DNA from: Magnetovibrio sp.
GTDB taxonomy: Bacteria; Pseudomonadota; Alphaproteobacteria; Rhodospirillales; Magnetovibrionaceae
Assembly: GCA_026196495.1 (NCBI GenBank)
Contig: JAPHSY010000006.1
Span: forward strand, 1-42,627
DNA length: 42,627 bases
Direction of reading: 5' to 3'
In this document: in pieces, positions 32,419 through 41,699 of the stretch
Layout: the number at the start of each line of letters is the position of its first letter
Position numbering within the stretch: the first letter of the stretch is position 1
Position numbers and translations under genes: made by a program
Notes under the pieces: model-generated
Database searches by the model: none
Told to the model about the DNA's origin: nothing
Seen by the model: the letters and a program-made list of their open reading frames with translations, nothing else

Positions 32419-32563
32419 TATAATTTATGCCAACACTTATCGGATCACGGTGCCCAATTCCCCCTTTCTGCATTGAGCATTGACAGAAAGGAGCAAGATT
32501 CCCATAATCCCCGGCTTTCCGGGCAGCCCCACCAAAAACGGGGTCGCCCGGTTGTTTATTTTT
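32419..32563 (+). promoter_or_regulatory. argD leader: -10 element, hairpin and intrinsic terminator (possible attenuator)
   Basis: A perfect TATAAT lies at 32419-32424 with no good -35. The leader then has a first hairpin (CCTTTCTG 32463-32470 with CAGAAAGG 32484-32491) and a terminator: CCGGGCAGCCCC (32519-32530) with GGGGTCGCCCGG (32540-32551; one mismatch and one G-U) followed by a T-rich run to 32563. It ends only 37 bases before the argD ATG and no plus-strand gene ends nearby. A possible 18-codon reading frame (32427-32483) has a single Arg codon, so classical arginine attenuation is not obvious. Confidence 0.5.
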
Positions 32564-32600
32564 GAACTGAGCAAAACAGATAAGAAAGGAAACGTTCGTC

Positions 32601-33776
32601 ATGTCCGCGCTGATGCCAACCTATGCGCCTGCGGATCTCGCTTTTGTAAAAGGCGAGGGAGTCTATTTATATACGGCTGACGAACGACGATTCCTGGATT
32701 TCTGTGCCGGTATTGCCGTCAATTGCATGGGCCACGCCCATCCGCACTTGGTTGAGGCCTTGAAATCCCAAGCCGAAAAGCTCTGGCATGTTTCAAACCT
32801 GTATGTCATCCCCGGCCAAGTCGAACTGGCCGAACGGTTGGCTGCAGCTTCGTTTGCGGACCGCGTGTTTTTTTCCAATTCCGGCGCCGAAGCGTTGGAA
32901 GGGGCGATTAAAATTGCCCGGAAGTATCAAAAGGATAACGGCCACCCGGAACGCTACCGCGTCATCGGCTGTGACAGCGCCTTTCATGGCCGCACCTTGG
33001 CAACCATTGCCGCCGCGGGTCAAGAAAAGCTGTTGGAAGGCTTTGGCCCAGTGGTTGATGGTTTTGACCATGTCGCCTTTGGCAACTTGAACGAAATGCG
33101 TGCCGCCGTCACCGATGAAACCGCTGCAATTTTGGTCGAACCGATTCAAGGCGAAGGCGGGCTACGCGCCGCCGATGCCGCTTATCTACAAGGCCTGCGC
33201 ACCATGTGTGACGAGTTCGGCATCTTGTTGATGTTTGACGAAGTTCAATGCGGCATGGGGCGGACCGGTAAGCTGTTTGCGCACGAATGGGCTGACATCA
33301 TCCCCGATGTAGTGGCCACGGCCAAAGGCATTGGCGGTGGTTTTCCGCTGGGTGCAATTTTGACCACCGAGGCCGCCGCCGTCTTGCACGTTGGCAACCA
33401 CGGCACCACGTATGGCGGTAATCCGTTGGCTATGGCCGTGGGGGGTGCTGTGTTGGATGAGATCCTGAAAGATGGCTTCTTAGAAAACGTTGTCGCCTTG
33501 GGTGTCAAGCTTCACGCTGGGCTCAGCGGCTTAATTGCCAAATACCCCAGTGTCTTCGCCGAGACACGAGGTCTTGGCCTGATGCAAGGCATCAAGCTCA
33601 ACGAAAGCATCGTCAACCGCGACTTTAAGGCAGAACTTGAAGGCGAAGGCCTGTTGGTTGCCCCTGCGGGTGACAATGTTTTGCGCCTGTTGCCGCCGCT
33701 GATCATTACCGAGGCCAACATTGCTGAGGCCATGGAAAAATTCGAAGCCGTGGCCGCTCGCCACGCTTCGAGCTGA
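32601..33776 (+). CDS. argD: Acetylornithine aminotransferase
   Basis: Converts N-acetylglutamate 5-semialdehyde to N-acetylornithine in arginine synthesis (and may act on succinyl-diaminopimelate). The 391-residue class III PLP aminotransferase has [16 protein letters not shown] (about 93-108), AFHGRT, the Asp-containing [15 protein letters not shown] and the PLP lysine Lys242 in [14 protein letters not shown], with [11 protein letters not shown] downstream. AAAGGA lies ten bases before the ATG. First gene of argD-argF-hslO, preceded by a leader with an intrinsic terminator. Confidence 0.95.
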   Translation: MSALMPTYAPADLAFVKGEGVYLYTADERRFLDFCAGIAVNCMGHAHPHLVEALKSQAEKLWHVSNLYVIPGQVELAERLAAASFADRVFFSNSGAEALEGAIKIARKYQKDNGHPERYRVIGCDSAFHGRTLATIAAAGQEKLLEGFGPVVDGFDHVAFGNLNEMRAAVTDETAAILVEPIQGEGGLRAADAAYLQGLRTMCDEFGILLMFDEVQCGMGRTGKLFAHEWADIIPDVVATAKGIGGGFPLGAILTTEAAAVLHVGNHGTTYGGNPLAMAVGGAVLDEILKDGFLENVVALGVKLHAGLSGLIAKYPSVFAETRGLGLMQGIKLNESIVNRDFKAELEGEGLLVAPAGDNVLRLLPPLIITEANIAEAMEKFEAVAARHASS

Positions 33777-33801
33777 TAAATTTAAGTGAAGGAGAGCTGA
33801 A

Positions 33802-34713
33802 ATGTCGGCTCCGAAGCATTTTCTCGACCTCCATAAGTTGGACGCAGACACCTTACGCTCCATCCTCGACATGGGCTCTGCCATCAAAGCAGGCCGTGAT
33901 ATGGAAGGCGATACCCGATTGCTCAGTGGTAAAACGCTGGCCATGATTTTTGAAAAACCATCCACCCGCACCCGCGTGTCCTTCGAAGTGGGCATGAAAC
34001 AATTGGGTGGTCATGTGGTGGTGATGGATGGCCAAGGCAGCCAGTTGGGCCGCGGCGAAACTGTAGCCGACACGGCACGTGTGCTGTCGCGATACGTTGA
34101 TGCCATCATGATCCGTACCGACGATCCAGCCAAGCTGGACGAATTGGCTGAGCACGCCACGGTTCCCGTGATCAACGGACTGACGGATGACAGCCATCCG
34201 TGTCAATTGATGGCCGACGTGATGACCTATGAAGAGCATCGCGGCTCCATCAAAGGCAAAAAAGTGGTGTGGTGTGGTGACGGCAACAACATGACGGCCA
34301 GCTTCGTTCATGCTGCGCAACGCTTTGAATTTGCGTTGAGCATGGCGATGCCAGAAGAACTCACTTTGGACTCGGCGGTCATTGACTGGGCCATCGGTGA
34401 GGGTGCAGACATCACAGTGACACGTTCCGCCGATGAAGCGTGCACAGACGCCGACCTGATCGTCACGGACACCTGGGTGTCCATGGGCGACACCGATGCC
34501 GATGAACGCTGCAAATTGTTGCAACCTTATCAAGTGAATGCCGCCCGTATGGCCTTGGCCAAACCGGACGCCGTATTTATGCACTGCCTGCCCGCACACC
34601 GTGAAGAAGAAGCCACAGCAGAAGTTCTAGACGGCCCCCAATCGGTCATCTGGGACGAAGCTGAGAATCGTCTTCATGCCCAAAAAGGTATCCTTGCTTG
34701 GTGCATGAGCTAA
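33802..34713 (+). CDS. argF: Ornithine carbamoyltransferase
   Basis: Makes citrulline from ornithine and carbamoyl phosphate. The 303-residue protein has the carbamoyl-phosphate motif STRTR (54-58), the ornithine-loop region [22 protein letters not shown] (about 156), [16 protein letters not shown] and the catalytic [10 protein letters not shown] (261-270; Cys262). GAAGGAG lies about eight bases before the ATG. It is 25 bases after argD and six before hslO. Confidence 0.95.
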   Translation: MSAPKHFLDLHKLDADTLRSILDMGSAIKAGRDMEGDTRLLSGKTLAMIFEKPSTRTRVSFEVGMKQLGGHVVVMDGQGSQLGRGETVADTARVLSRYVDAIMIRTDDPAKLDELAEHATVPVINGLTDDSHPCQLMADVMTYEEHRGSIKGKKVVWCGDGNNMTASFVHAAQRFEFALSMAMPEELTLDSAVIDWAIGEGADITVTRSADEACTDADLIVTDTWVSMGDTDADERCKLLQPYQVNAARMALAKPDAVFMHCLPAHREEEATAEVLDGPQSVIWDEAENRLHAQKGILAWCMS

Positions 34714-34719
34714 AATTCC

Positions 34720-35622
34720 ATGACTGACGCTACACGCAATATGGACTTCGCCCAGACCTTCCAAATCGAAGGCCTGGATGTTCGTGGCCGTCTGGTACGC
34801 TTAGGCCCGTCCTTGGACCGGATTCTTCAGGCCCATAACTACCCCGATGCCGTTTCCAAAATGTTGGCCGAAACACTGACATTGGCGGTAACATTGGCAA
34901 GCGCCCTGAAATATGAAGGCATTTTCACCCTTCAAGTCCAAGGTGATGGCCCCATTTCTTTGATTGTTGCTGACGTCACCTCCGAAGGTGCAATGCGTGG
35001 CTATGCCCGTTTTGATGAAGACCGCCTCATTGAGGCTACGCAGAGCAATGGCGCAGCAGTGCCACGGTTGCTGGGCACAGGTCACCTTGCGTTTACGGTT
35101 GACCAAGGCGCAGATATGGAACGCTACCAAGGCATCACCGAACTGGATGGTGCCACCTTGTCGGACTGCATCCACCATTATTTCCGCAATTCCGAACAGT
35201 TGGAAACCGTGATCCACACTGCATCCAACATCACCACCAATGGCGCCACCGCCGGGTCTATGATGGTCCAGCGCATGCCTGATCAAAGTGCGCTTTCCGA
35301 TGAAGACGCCGAAGATGGCTGGCGCCGTGCCGTCGCCATTTTGTCATCCCTGACATCAGATGAACTGTTGGACGAAAACCTAGATCACGATGAACTGTTG
35401 TTTCGCCTCTATCACGAAGACGGCGTTCGCGCATATGAGCCCATCGAAATCGAACACAAATGCCGCTGTTCTCGCGAAAAGGTCGCAGGGACACTGAAAT
35501 CGTTCTCCCGTGCCGAAATCGTTGGTGAGGACGGAAAAGCCCAAGTGATATGTGAGTTTTGTAAAGCAGACTACACCTTCACATCTTCAGATTTGGACGA
35601 ACTGTTCAAAACCAGCGAATAA
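34720..35622 (+). CDS. hslO: Redox-regulated chaperone Hsp33
   Basis: A cytoplasmic holdase activated by oxidation plus heat. The 300-residue protein has the N-terminal substrate-binding domain (1-200; ESRGYARFDE-like MRGYARFDED and the SEQLETVIHTAS helix) and the C-terminal redox switch with zinc ligands C248, C250 (KCRCSREK) and C278, C281 (CEFCKADY). It starts six bases after argF with no obvious promoter, so it is expressed with the arginine genes; argF-hslO linkage is common in alphaproteobacteria. Confidence 0.94.
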   Translation: MTDATRNMDFAQTFQIEGLDVRGRLVRLGPSLDRILQAHNYPDAVSKMLAETLTLAVTLASALKYEGIFTLQVQGDGPISLIVADVTSEGAMRGYARFDEDRLIEATQSNGAAVPRLLGTGHLAFTVDQGADMERYQGITELDGATLSDCIHHYFRNSEQLETVIHTASNITTNGATAGSMMVQRMPDQSALSDEDAEDGWRRAVAILSSLTSDELLDENLDHDELLFRLYHEDGVRAYEPIEIEHKCRCSREKVAGTLKSFSRAEIVGEDGKAQVICEFCKADYTFTSSDLDELFKTSE

Positions 35623-35671
35623 GTGACACTCATCACTTGCAGACACCCTATTCCGGCGTCATCATGCACTG

Positions 35672-36265
35672 ATGATAAATCGTAGACAATTTTTGATGAC
35701 TGGGGCCGCATTAGCGCTGTGCGCGTGCGCCACCGACACCCCCATTGCAGGTCCCGTTCCGGATCTGGGCTTCCAGCACCTTTCGCCTATCAATTTGGCC
35801 GTATCCAAGATTGTGGTGACAAATGCGTACCAGAGCCCGCTCAAAGCTCCCAATGCTGAGCATCGTTTCCCAACGCCCCCTGCTGCGGCCATCACGACGT
35901 GGACCAATGCCCGACTGAAGGCGGTGGACAGTTCTGCACCAGCCATGGCCACCTTGACCATCGAAGATGCTTCTGTAATTGAAAACAAGCTGCAAAAAAC
36001 CAAGGGTTTTAAGGGGCTATTCACCTACGAACCCACAGAACGCTACGACGCCACCGCCATTGCCCGCCTGGAAGTTAACGAAAGTCGCCAAGGTGCACGT
36101 GCAACCATTCGGGTAGAAGCGCGGCGTTCGGTCGAAGTCAGTGAAAACGCCACCTTGGCCGAACGTGAAAAGGCTTGGTTTGAAATGATTGAAGCCTTAA
36201 TGGGTGATTTTAACGATCAAATGAACCAGCAGATTGATCGTTATCTGGCTCGATGGATCCGTTGA
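35672..36265 (+). CDS. Putative lipoprotein with Tat-like signal, unknown
   Basis: A 197-residue protein. The N-terminus NRRQFLMTGAALALCAC contains a twin-arginine pattern (RRQFL) and a lipobox-like LCAC with Cys19, so it may be a Tat-exported lipoprotein. The mature part is well conserved in my memory of alphaproteobacterial genomes: FQHLSPINLAVSKIVVTNAYQSPL, EHRFPTPPAAA, ERYDATAIARLEV and a C-terminal helix (FNDQMNQQIDRYLARWI). No function is known to me. It begins 49 bases after hslO and could be read through from that operon. Confidence 0.72.
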   Translation: MINRRQFLMTGAALALCACATDTPIAGPVPDLGFQHLSPINLAVSKIVVTNAYQSPLKAPNAEHRFPTPPAAAITTWTNARLKAVDSSAPAMATLTIEDASVIENKLQKTKGFKGLFTYEPTERYDATAIARLEVNESRQGARATIRVEARRSVEVSENATLAEREKAWFEMIEALMGDFNDQMNQQIDRYLARWIR

Positions 36266-36362
36266 GCAGCTTTTTACCCATTTCCCAACAAACCCCATAG
36301 CATTCAATTTATACTCATCACAGGGCCGTGAACGCTTTGATTTTCCTTAAGTATAAATTTTA

Positions 36363-36408
36363 TTTATGATTTTTTAAATATCATAAATCAGCTACTTAAG
36401 CTGATTTA
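36363..36408 (-). terminator. Two overlapping hairpins at the end of the GNAT gene
   Basis: TAAATCAGCT and AGCTGATTTA (36384-36393, 36399-36408) form a perfect 10-bp stem spanning the stop codon on the minus strand. TTTATGAT and ATCATAAA (36363-36370, 36380-36387) form a second stem. They share TAAA, so they are mutually exclusive. The region is AT-rich; the poly-T is poor for a standard terminator. Confidence 0.45.
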
Positions 36409-36865
36409 TACGATAATTCATGCCAAAACAGACCAATCCCATCACGATGCGCTGTTCATACACTTCAAAGCCAAGATGTTCGAATAGTGGGCGTGCGGTG
36501 AGGCTGGCCTGGGTGGTAATTTTTTCCAATCCGGCACTTTCAGCTATAGCTAAAATTTCTTCCAAAAGTTGTCGAGAAATGCCCTGTCGGGCGCGTCGCG
36601 GATGGCACATGACAAAATCCACATGTCCCGACGGGTCAATACTGGCAAAGGCAAAGACACCTTCGTCATCAAAAGCCACACGACAGGGCAAAGCCGTAAT
36701 CAAGCGATGTGTCCAGCGGCTTAGATCGGGCACACTATCAACCCAAGTGGCAATTTGATCGGGTGAGTAATCTTGGGCGCTGAGGGTTGAAACGGCCTGC
36801 TGGAATACATCCAGGGTGGATTGGCCGTCATGAACGACAAAATCCCGGATGCTGAAGTCCACCAT
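36392..36865 (-). CDS. GNAT family N-acetyltransferase
   Basis: A 157-residue acyltransferase fold. IRDFVVHDGQSTLDVFQQAV is the N-terminal strand-helix of the fold; DFVMCHPRRARQGISRQLLEEI (about 84-105) is the acetyl-CoA loop, with R-x-x-G replaced by RARQGIS; and ASLTARPLFEHLGFEVYEQ is the C-terminal motif B typical of YafP-like GNATs. The acceptor substrate is unknown. It starts five bases after the nickel/cobalt transporter gene and is probably co-transcribed. Confidence 0.87.
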   Translation of the reverse strand: MVDFSIRDFVVHDGQSTLDVFQQAVSTLSAQDYSPDQIATWVDSVPDLSRWTHRLITALPCRVAFDDEGVFAFASIDPSGHVDFVMCHPRRARQGISRQLLEEILAIAESAGLEKITTQASLTARPLFEHLGFEVYEQRIVMGLVCFGMNYRINQLK

Positions 36866-36870
36866 AGTGG

Positions 36871-37584
36871 TTAGCCTGTAATGAGGCTTTGCAACTGTGT
36901 TTCATACATGGTGTACAGGCCCAGAGCCATGGTCAGTGTTCCCGTGGTGGCCTGAATGCCACGATTGGCCCAGGTCAGAAACTTGGCCGAAAAAGCAATC
37001 GGCACCGCAATAACGGCACTGAGTGCCGCCATACCAAAGATTGAGCCCACTCCAAACAGGGTGACATACATCAGCCCAGAAGAAATGCTCGGTGCCGTGC
37101 TGGCGGTCAAGATCAACAATGCTGCCGATCCTGCCATACCATGCATCATCCCCACCAACAATACCCGCATGGGGAAGCGTTTATGTTCATGCTCATGGCT
37201 AGATTGTTTGTGGACTTGCTTTTCACCAGCGTGGGAGTGCGCATGAAAGTGGGGTTTTTCACCATGGTGACTGTGCACGTGAAAGTGCACCCGGTCACGG
37301 ATCAAACGATAGATAATGTGACCGCCCAATCCCATCAACATAATGCCGACACAAAATTCCAACCACGCGGCCAAATCATCGTGAATGGTGTAGCCCAAAA
37401 TCAACGCGGCACCAGCAAACAACATCAACGTGATGGTGTGACCCAGCCCCCAAACAGCCCCTGTGCGCACAATTTGCGACATTGACGATTGACGCGTTGC
37501 CATGCTCGAAACAGCGGCAACATGGTCCGTCTCAAGGGCGTGGCTCATACCGACCAAAACGGCAAGGGTCAAAAAAGAAAGCAT
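36871..37584 (-). CDS. Nickel/cobalt transporter (NicO/UreH-like)
   Basis: About 237 residues, six predicted membrane segments. HALETDH (15-21) matches the HX4DH signature of Ni/Co permeases. Between TM3 and TM4 is a cytoplasmic or periplasmic loop with about 13 histidines (HFHVHSHHGEK, HFHAHSHAGEK, HKQSSHEHEHK), a metal-binding stretch. This would supply nickel (urease, hydrogenase) or cobalt; class II RNR in this genome requires cobalamin, so cobalt is plausible, but that is inference. I take the ATG at 37584 with AAGGA 12 bases upstream; a GTG at 37605 lacks a ribosome binding site. Confidence 0.82.
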   Translation of the reverse strand: MLSFLTLAVLVGMSHALETDHVAAVSSMATRQSSMSQIVRTGAVWGLGHTITLMLFAGAALILGYTIHDDLAAWLEFCVGIMLMGLGGHIIYRLIRDRVHFHVHSHHGEKPHFHAHSHAGEKQVHKQSSHEHEHKRFPMRVLLVGMMHGMAGSAALLILTASTAPSISSGLMYVTLFGVGSIFGMAALSAVIAVPIAFSAKFLTWANRGIQATTGTLTMALGLYTMYETQLQSLITG

Positions 37585-37682
37585 TGGATTTGCGGTGTCC
37601 TTCACCCATCACAGGGATTCTTCAGTGCCTCTAGAATGCCTGATGCCTGATTATGTTGCAACGCAAAAGGATTCTTACAGCC

Positions 37683-39131
37683 TTAGCCCCGCCAGAACGT
37701 GCGTGAAAACAATACGATAACGGTAAATAGTTCTAAGCGTCCAAGTAGCATACCCGCCGCCATCAACCACTTTGCGGCGTCTGGCAGGGTCTGGAATGTT
37801 CCCGAAGGACCAACAATGGGACCCAGCGCAGGGCCGACATTGGAAATGGCTGTGGCAGCACTGGAAACAGCGGTGAGGAAATCCAATCCCAACATGCCAA
37901 GACCCAAAGCCAGCAACGCAAACGACAAACCAAACACAAAGAAAAACGACAGAACCGAGATGATGACCTCATCCGGAATCGGACGACGGTTGTAATACGG
38001 GATAAAGACCCCGTGGGGCTGCAACAAATGGCGAACCTGGACCCGGGCAGCGTTATAGAGCACCTGAAAACGGAACACTTTGATGCCGCAAGTGGTCGAA
38101 CCGGCACACCCGCCAATGAACATGATGAAAAAGAACACTGGGAGCGCAAAGCTGCCCCACAGACCATAATCATCCGTGGCATAACCGGTCCCGGTCATAA
38201 TGGAAATGCAGTTAAAGGCGGCGTAGCGAATGGCTTCGGCCGGGGCCATCCCGGTTTCAAACCACAACAAGCCTGCAACCACCAAAACAATGCCACCGGC
38301 AATGGCGATGAAGCCACGCACCTGTTCGTCTTGCCATAGTGCCATGGGCTTGCCACGCACCACTTGCAAAAACAGCAAAAACGGTAAGGAGCCAACAATC
38401 ATGCCCAAAGTGATGATGGCATCGATTTGCCAACTGTCAAAATGCCCAACGGACCCGTCAGATGTGGAAAAGCCACCCGTCGCAATGGTTGTCATCGCAT
38501 GAACGGTACTTTCAAACGGGTTCATTCCCGCCCACCACAACATTACCCCCCAAACGGCTGTAAGGATGGCATAGATCAGCACCAAAGCCATGGAAATCTG
38601 GGCGGCACGCGGCAAGACCTTTTCCCCCGCATCGAAGGCTTCGACCTTAAACATTTGCATACCACCGACGCCCATCATCGGCATCACAGCGATGGCCATC
38701 ACCACGATACCCAGACCGCCCAACCACTGCAAAAGTCCACGCCACAGCAAAATACCCGGCGGTGCGTGGTCCAATCCGGTGATCACGGTGGACCCGGTGG
38801 TTGTAATCCCGGACATGGCCTCAAAAAACGCATCGGTGTAGCTGAGCTGCAGTTCAGAGAACATAAACGGCAGGGCCGCAAAAATGGTCAGCACAAGCCA
38901 GCTCAAAAACGTCATAACGAAGGCTTGGCGCACACTCAACTGCACGCTGCCCGACGAACTGGTAAGCGTCAAAGACACCCCGACGAACAATGTCAGCCCT
39001 GCCGAAACCGCAAAAACCTGCCAATCTGGGTTGCCCTGGATGGCATCCACCAACGCAGGCAGACACATACCCAAGGCCAAGGTGGCCAAAAGTATGCCCA
39101 AAATCATCAAAATGGGTCGGAAATCCATCAT
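37683..39131 (-). CDS. trkH: Trk potassium uptake protein TrkH
   Basis: The membrane pore of the Trk K+ system. About 482 residues with eight TM and four pore loops; the selectivity residues are visible as GITTTGST (about 108-115), TTIATGGFS, SIMTGTGYAT and AISNVGPALGP. FKVEAFDAGEKVLPRA and FIGGCAGSTTCGIKVFRFQVL are typical TrkH stretches. It needs the cytoplasmic TrkA/SapA-type subunit, not in the window. I start at the ATG pair at 39131, giving the usual length; the frame is open to a TTG at 39161, without support. No clear ribosome binding site precedes it. Confidence 0.94.
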   Translation of the reverse strand: MMDFRPILMILGILLATLALGMCLPALVDAIQGNPDWQVFAVSAGLTLFVGVSLTLTSSSGSVQLSVRQAFVMTFLSWLVLTIFAALPFMFSELQLSYTDAFFEAMSGITTTGSTVITGLDHAPPGILLWRGLLQWLGGLGIVVMAIAVMPMMGVGGMQMFKVEAFDAGEKVLPRAAQISMALVLIYAILTAVWGVMLWWAGMNPFESTVHAMTTIATGGFSTSDGSVGHFDSWQIDAIITLGMIVGSLPFLLFLQVVRGKPMALWQDEQVRGFIAIAGGIVLVVAGLLWFETGMAPAEAIRYAAFNCISIMTGTGYATDDYGLWGSFALPVFFFIMFIGGCAGSTTCGIKVFRFQVLYNAARVQVRHLLQPHGVFIPYYNRRPIPDEVIISVLSFFFVFGLSFALLALGLGMLGLDFLTAVSSAATAISNVGPALGPIVGPSGTFQTLPDAAKWLMAAGMLLGRLELFTVIVLFSRTFWRG

Positions 39132-39239
39132 CGGCGGGTGTACCGGCTTCCCCTCAAACAAACACTGCTGTGGGTGCGCATGCTAAGGCCCTGCGCTTAA
39201 AGGCGCAAGTCCTGCTGCTGTGGATCAGTTGAGTTATGC

Positions 39240-39875
39240 CTAGACCATCTCAAATGCGGTGGCAGACGGATTGTTGATCATCGACAGGAATTCCCGCCGG
39301 GTACGGTCATCTTCACGAAAAGCACCAAGCATTTTCGACGTGATCATGGACACGCCGGGCTTGTGGACACCACGACATGTCATGCATTGATGTGATGCAT
39401 CGATAACCACGGCCACGCCCTGGGGCTGAAGCACATCATTGATGGCATTGGCGACTTGAGCCGTCATTTTTTCCTGAATTTGCAAGCGTTGCGCATACAG
39501 CTCCACCACACGCGCCAACTTGGAAATCCCCACCACGCGGTTTTTCGGCAGATACGCCACATGGGCTTTGCCGATAATCGGTGCCATATGATGTTCGCAA
39601 TGGCTTTCGAAACGGATGTCTTTCAACAACACCATTTCATCGTAGCCTTCGACCTCTTCAAAGGTGCGTTTAAGAATTTCTTCCGGGTCGGCATTGTAGC
39701 CTTGGAAGTATTCTTCAAAAGCACGGACCACACGTGCAGGCGTATCCAAAAGGCCTTCACGGTCGGGGTTGTCCCCAGCCCATTCGATCAAAGTACGTAC
39801 GGCTTTTTCAGCATCTTCACGAGCAGGACGCTGGTTATCGTCGTTGACGACACTCAAAGGCTTACGGTTGGACAC
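39240..39875 (-). CDS. folE: GTP cyclohydrolase I
   Basis: Converts GTP to dihydroneopterin triphosphate, the first step to folate (and pterins). The 211-residue protein has the zinc ligands Cys93 and His96 (SHCEHHM) and Cys164 (QCMTCRGV), the core [18 protein letters not shown] and [15 protein letters not shown], and the GTP site [15 protein letters not shown]. The start codon is GTG at 39875, supported by AAAGGA nine bases upstream and a normal N-terminus; no ATG is better. Downstream trkH is 108 bases away and separate. Confidence 0.95.
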   Translation of the reverse strand: MSNRKPLSVVNDDNQRPAREDAEKAVRTLIEWAGDNPDREGLLDTPARVVRAFEEYFQGYNADPEEILKRTFEEVEGYDEMVLLKDIRFESHCEHHMAPIIGKAHVAYLPKNRVVGISKLARVVELYAQRLQIQEKMTAQVANAINDVLQPQGVAVVIDASHQCMTCRGVHKPGVSMITSKMLGAFREDDRTRREFLSMINNPSATAFEMV

Positions 39876-39976
39876 GATTTTTTTCCTTTATCTGGGCCTG
39901 AGGCTTAGTGTTTCAGGCGTCTTAACCCATATGGGAGCCAGTCGGGCCGTTTCAAGCCAGACCCGATTGAGAGTTA

Positions 39977-40399
39977 TTAGTGAAGTTGGCGGCTATGGTA
40001 CGGACTGTCCAGGGAAAAAACCGGGATGGTCGCTTCAAAACTTTCCCCATTTTCCGCTTCCATCGTGTAGTGGCCCTGCATAATACCTGACGGCGTACCC
40101 AAAGGCGTACCGCTGGAATATTCAAAGCTTTCCCCAGGTGATAAGTATGGTTGTTCACCAATAACACCGGCACCAGCCACTTCTTGGACATGGCCCATTT
40201 CATCCGTGATATGCCAATAGCGACTTTTCAACTGAACATTTTGTGTGCCTTGATTTTCAATCCGCACATGATACGCCCAAAAAAAGCGATGTTCTTCAGG
40301 CTCACTTTGCTCATCCAAGAACTCCGGTTCCACCGTAACGGTGATGGAGTGGGTGGTGAGTACATAAGTGCCCTGGGTATCCGTACTTAGGTGCTCCAT
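39977..40399 (-). CDS. apaG: ApaG protein
   Basis: A 140-residue beta-sandwich (DUF525) protein. ITVTVEPEFLDEQS starts the fold; FFWAYHVRIENQGTQNVQLKSRYWHITDE (about 38-66) and the glycine-rich GEQPYLSPGESFEYSSGTPLGTPSGIMQGHY (about 80-112) are the most conserved ApaG segments, given here in part. Its role (linked to Co2+ resistance and to diadenosine tetraphosphate) is unsettled. AGAGGG lies six bases before the ATG. It stands between the radical SAM gene and folE with independent start signals. Confidence 0.93.
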   Translation of the reverse strand: MEHLSTDTQGTYVLTTHSITVTVEPEFLDEQSEPEEHRFFWAYHVRIENQGTQNVQLKSRYWHITDEMGHVQEVAGAGVIGEQPYLSPGESFEYSSGTPLGTPSGIMQGHYTMEAENGESFEATIPVFSLDSPYHSRQLH

Positions 40400-40522
40400 G
40401 ACGAGCCCTCTCTTTTCAAGCTTTTATAAGCTCCAATAAGATGGAGCCGTTATTTAGAATGTTTATATATTATCTGGGCATCCCTGACGCAATGTCCAGG
40501 GCCGTGTTACAGCAAATTTTAA

Positions 40523-41467
40523 TTAGACCGAACAAGACGCCCCACCCAAAACACAAAATTTTGCACAATGGGGGTGATTTAGCGACACATCACCATGGGC
40601 TTCTTTCAAGGTCTCCCCCATATCAAACCGCACATCATATGGCAGCAACGTACACGGGGCCAATCGCGGCGTGGGCTCGCCTTTGCGATGCACCACCATG
40701 CGCGATGTGGCACACATCATGGCATCGGGCCGCACATCCAAAATACCCCAGCACTGGGTGGTGATTTCCGGCACGTCCACATGTTCGTCCATTTCCGGGA
40801 ACAGCACCAAATGCCTGGGATCATGCGCATCCAGTTTCAGCCCCCAAGCATCAAAAAGTTGCTGATAGCCTTTGCGCGATTGCTGCTCATCCTCACCCCA
40901 CAAGGTACGACCCGCAATATCGATTTCAAACCCATGTTTAATCAACCACTGCACCCCATCGCACATGGGCTGCCAACTGTTTGCCCCACGTTCTTTTTCA
41001 TGACCTTCTTGGGTGTAATGATCAACGGACACCCGCAATGTCAGTGATGAACTTTTAATGGCCAAAAGTTCATCGCGTTTTTGCCATAACGGTTTCATCG
41101 CATTGGTCAACACCAGCGCCTTAAGCCCACGGTTCAACACATCACCAATCATCGGAATGACTTCAGGGTTCATGAACGGCTCTCCCCCAGTGAAGCCAAT
41201 TTCTTCCACCGGCCAGCCATGAGAACTAATTTCGTCCAAATAGGTTTGGACATGCCCGTGCGCCAAATAAACCAAATCATCGTTTTTGGGGCTGGAGTCC
41301 ATGTAGCAGTTTTCACAGGTGATGTTGCACAGCGAGCCCGTATTAAACCACAGGGTTTTCAGCGCACTTAATCCTACTGTCGCCCGGCTTTCGCCTTTGG
41401 CTGTGAGAAACGGATCTTGGAATTTTGCCGGATCAAGTGGCGGAAGATCGTGTGTGCCTTCGGGCAT
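40523..41467 (-). CDS. Radical SAM protein of unknown function
   Basis: About 314 residues. The core is a radical SAM domain with the [4Fe-4S] motif CNITCENC (C47, C51, C54), followed by GFTGGEPFMNPEV (the GGE SAM-binding motif), LVLTNAMKPL and LRVSVDHYTQEGHEKERG. The C-terminal third has further cysteines (TTQCWGIL, MMCATSRM, APCTLLPYD and the terminal HCAKFCVLGGASC), in number and order suggesting an auxiliary Fe-S cluster as in SPASM/Twitch enzymes. No RiPP precursor, transporter or partner is next to it, so its substrate cannot be inferred from context. I start at the ATG at 41467 (AGG five bases before); an upstream TTG at 41521 has no support. Confidence 0.85.
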   Translation of the reverse strand: MPEGTHDLPPLDPAKFQDPFLTAKGESRATVGLSALKTLWFNTGSLCNITCENCYMDSSPKNDDLVYLAHGHVQTYLDEISSHGWPVEEIGFTGGEPFMNPEVIPMIGDVLNRGLKALVLTNAMKPLWQKRDELLAIKSSSLTLRVSVDHYTQEGHEKERGANSWQPMCDGVQWLIKHGFEIDIAGRTLWGEDEQQSRKGYQQLFDAWGLKLDAHDPRHLVLFPEMDEHVDVPEITTQCWGILDVRPDAMMCATSRMVVHRKGEPTPRLAPCTLLPYDVRFDMGETLKEAHGDVSLNHPHCAKFCVLGGASCSV

Positions 41468-41627
41468 AGGGGCCTGCTTTATGAAAGTTATTACTTGTTT
41501 GAAAATAAGCCTTCTCAGCAATATTTCTAGGGGTCTTTAATTGCACTCAAATTATATCGAACACCACACATCATGCATCCAGTGCGTGTATGCATGCCGC
41601 CGCCATCTAGCTAACATTTTGTTTTAA

Positions 41628-41655
41628 TTGAAAAAACTTTCTTCATACATAAAAA
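41628..41655 (+). promoter_or_regulatory. Candidate promoter of the tyrosine recombinase gene
   Basis: TTGAAA (41628-41633), 16 bases, TAAAAA (41650-41655), about 45 bases before the ATG, in an AT-rich gap. Weak match. Confidence 0.3.
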
Positions 41656-41699
41656 AGCGCTAACCCTAACATAGTATTTCAGTTCACGCGGGGGCGCAG

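Noticed and set aside
38427-39200. A 257-codon plus-strand frame opposite trkH
   Set aside because: Composition (Gln, His, Gly rich) is that of an antisense frame; trkH motifs are unambiguous.
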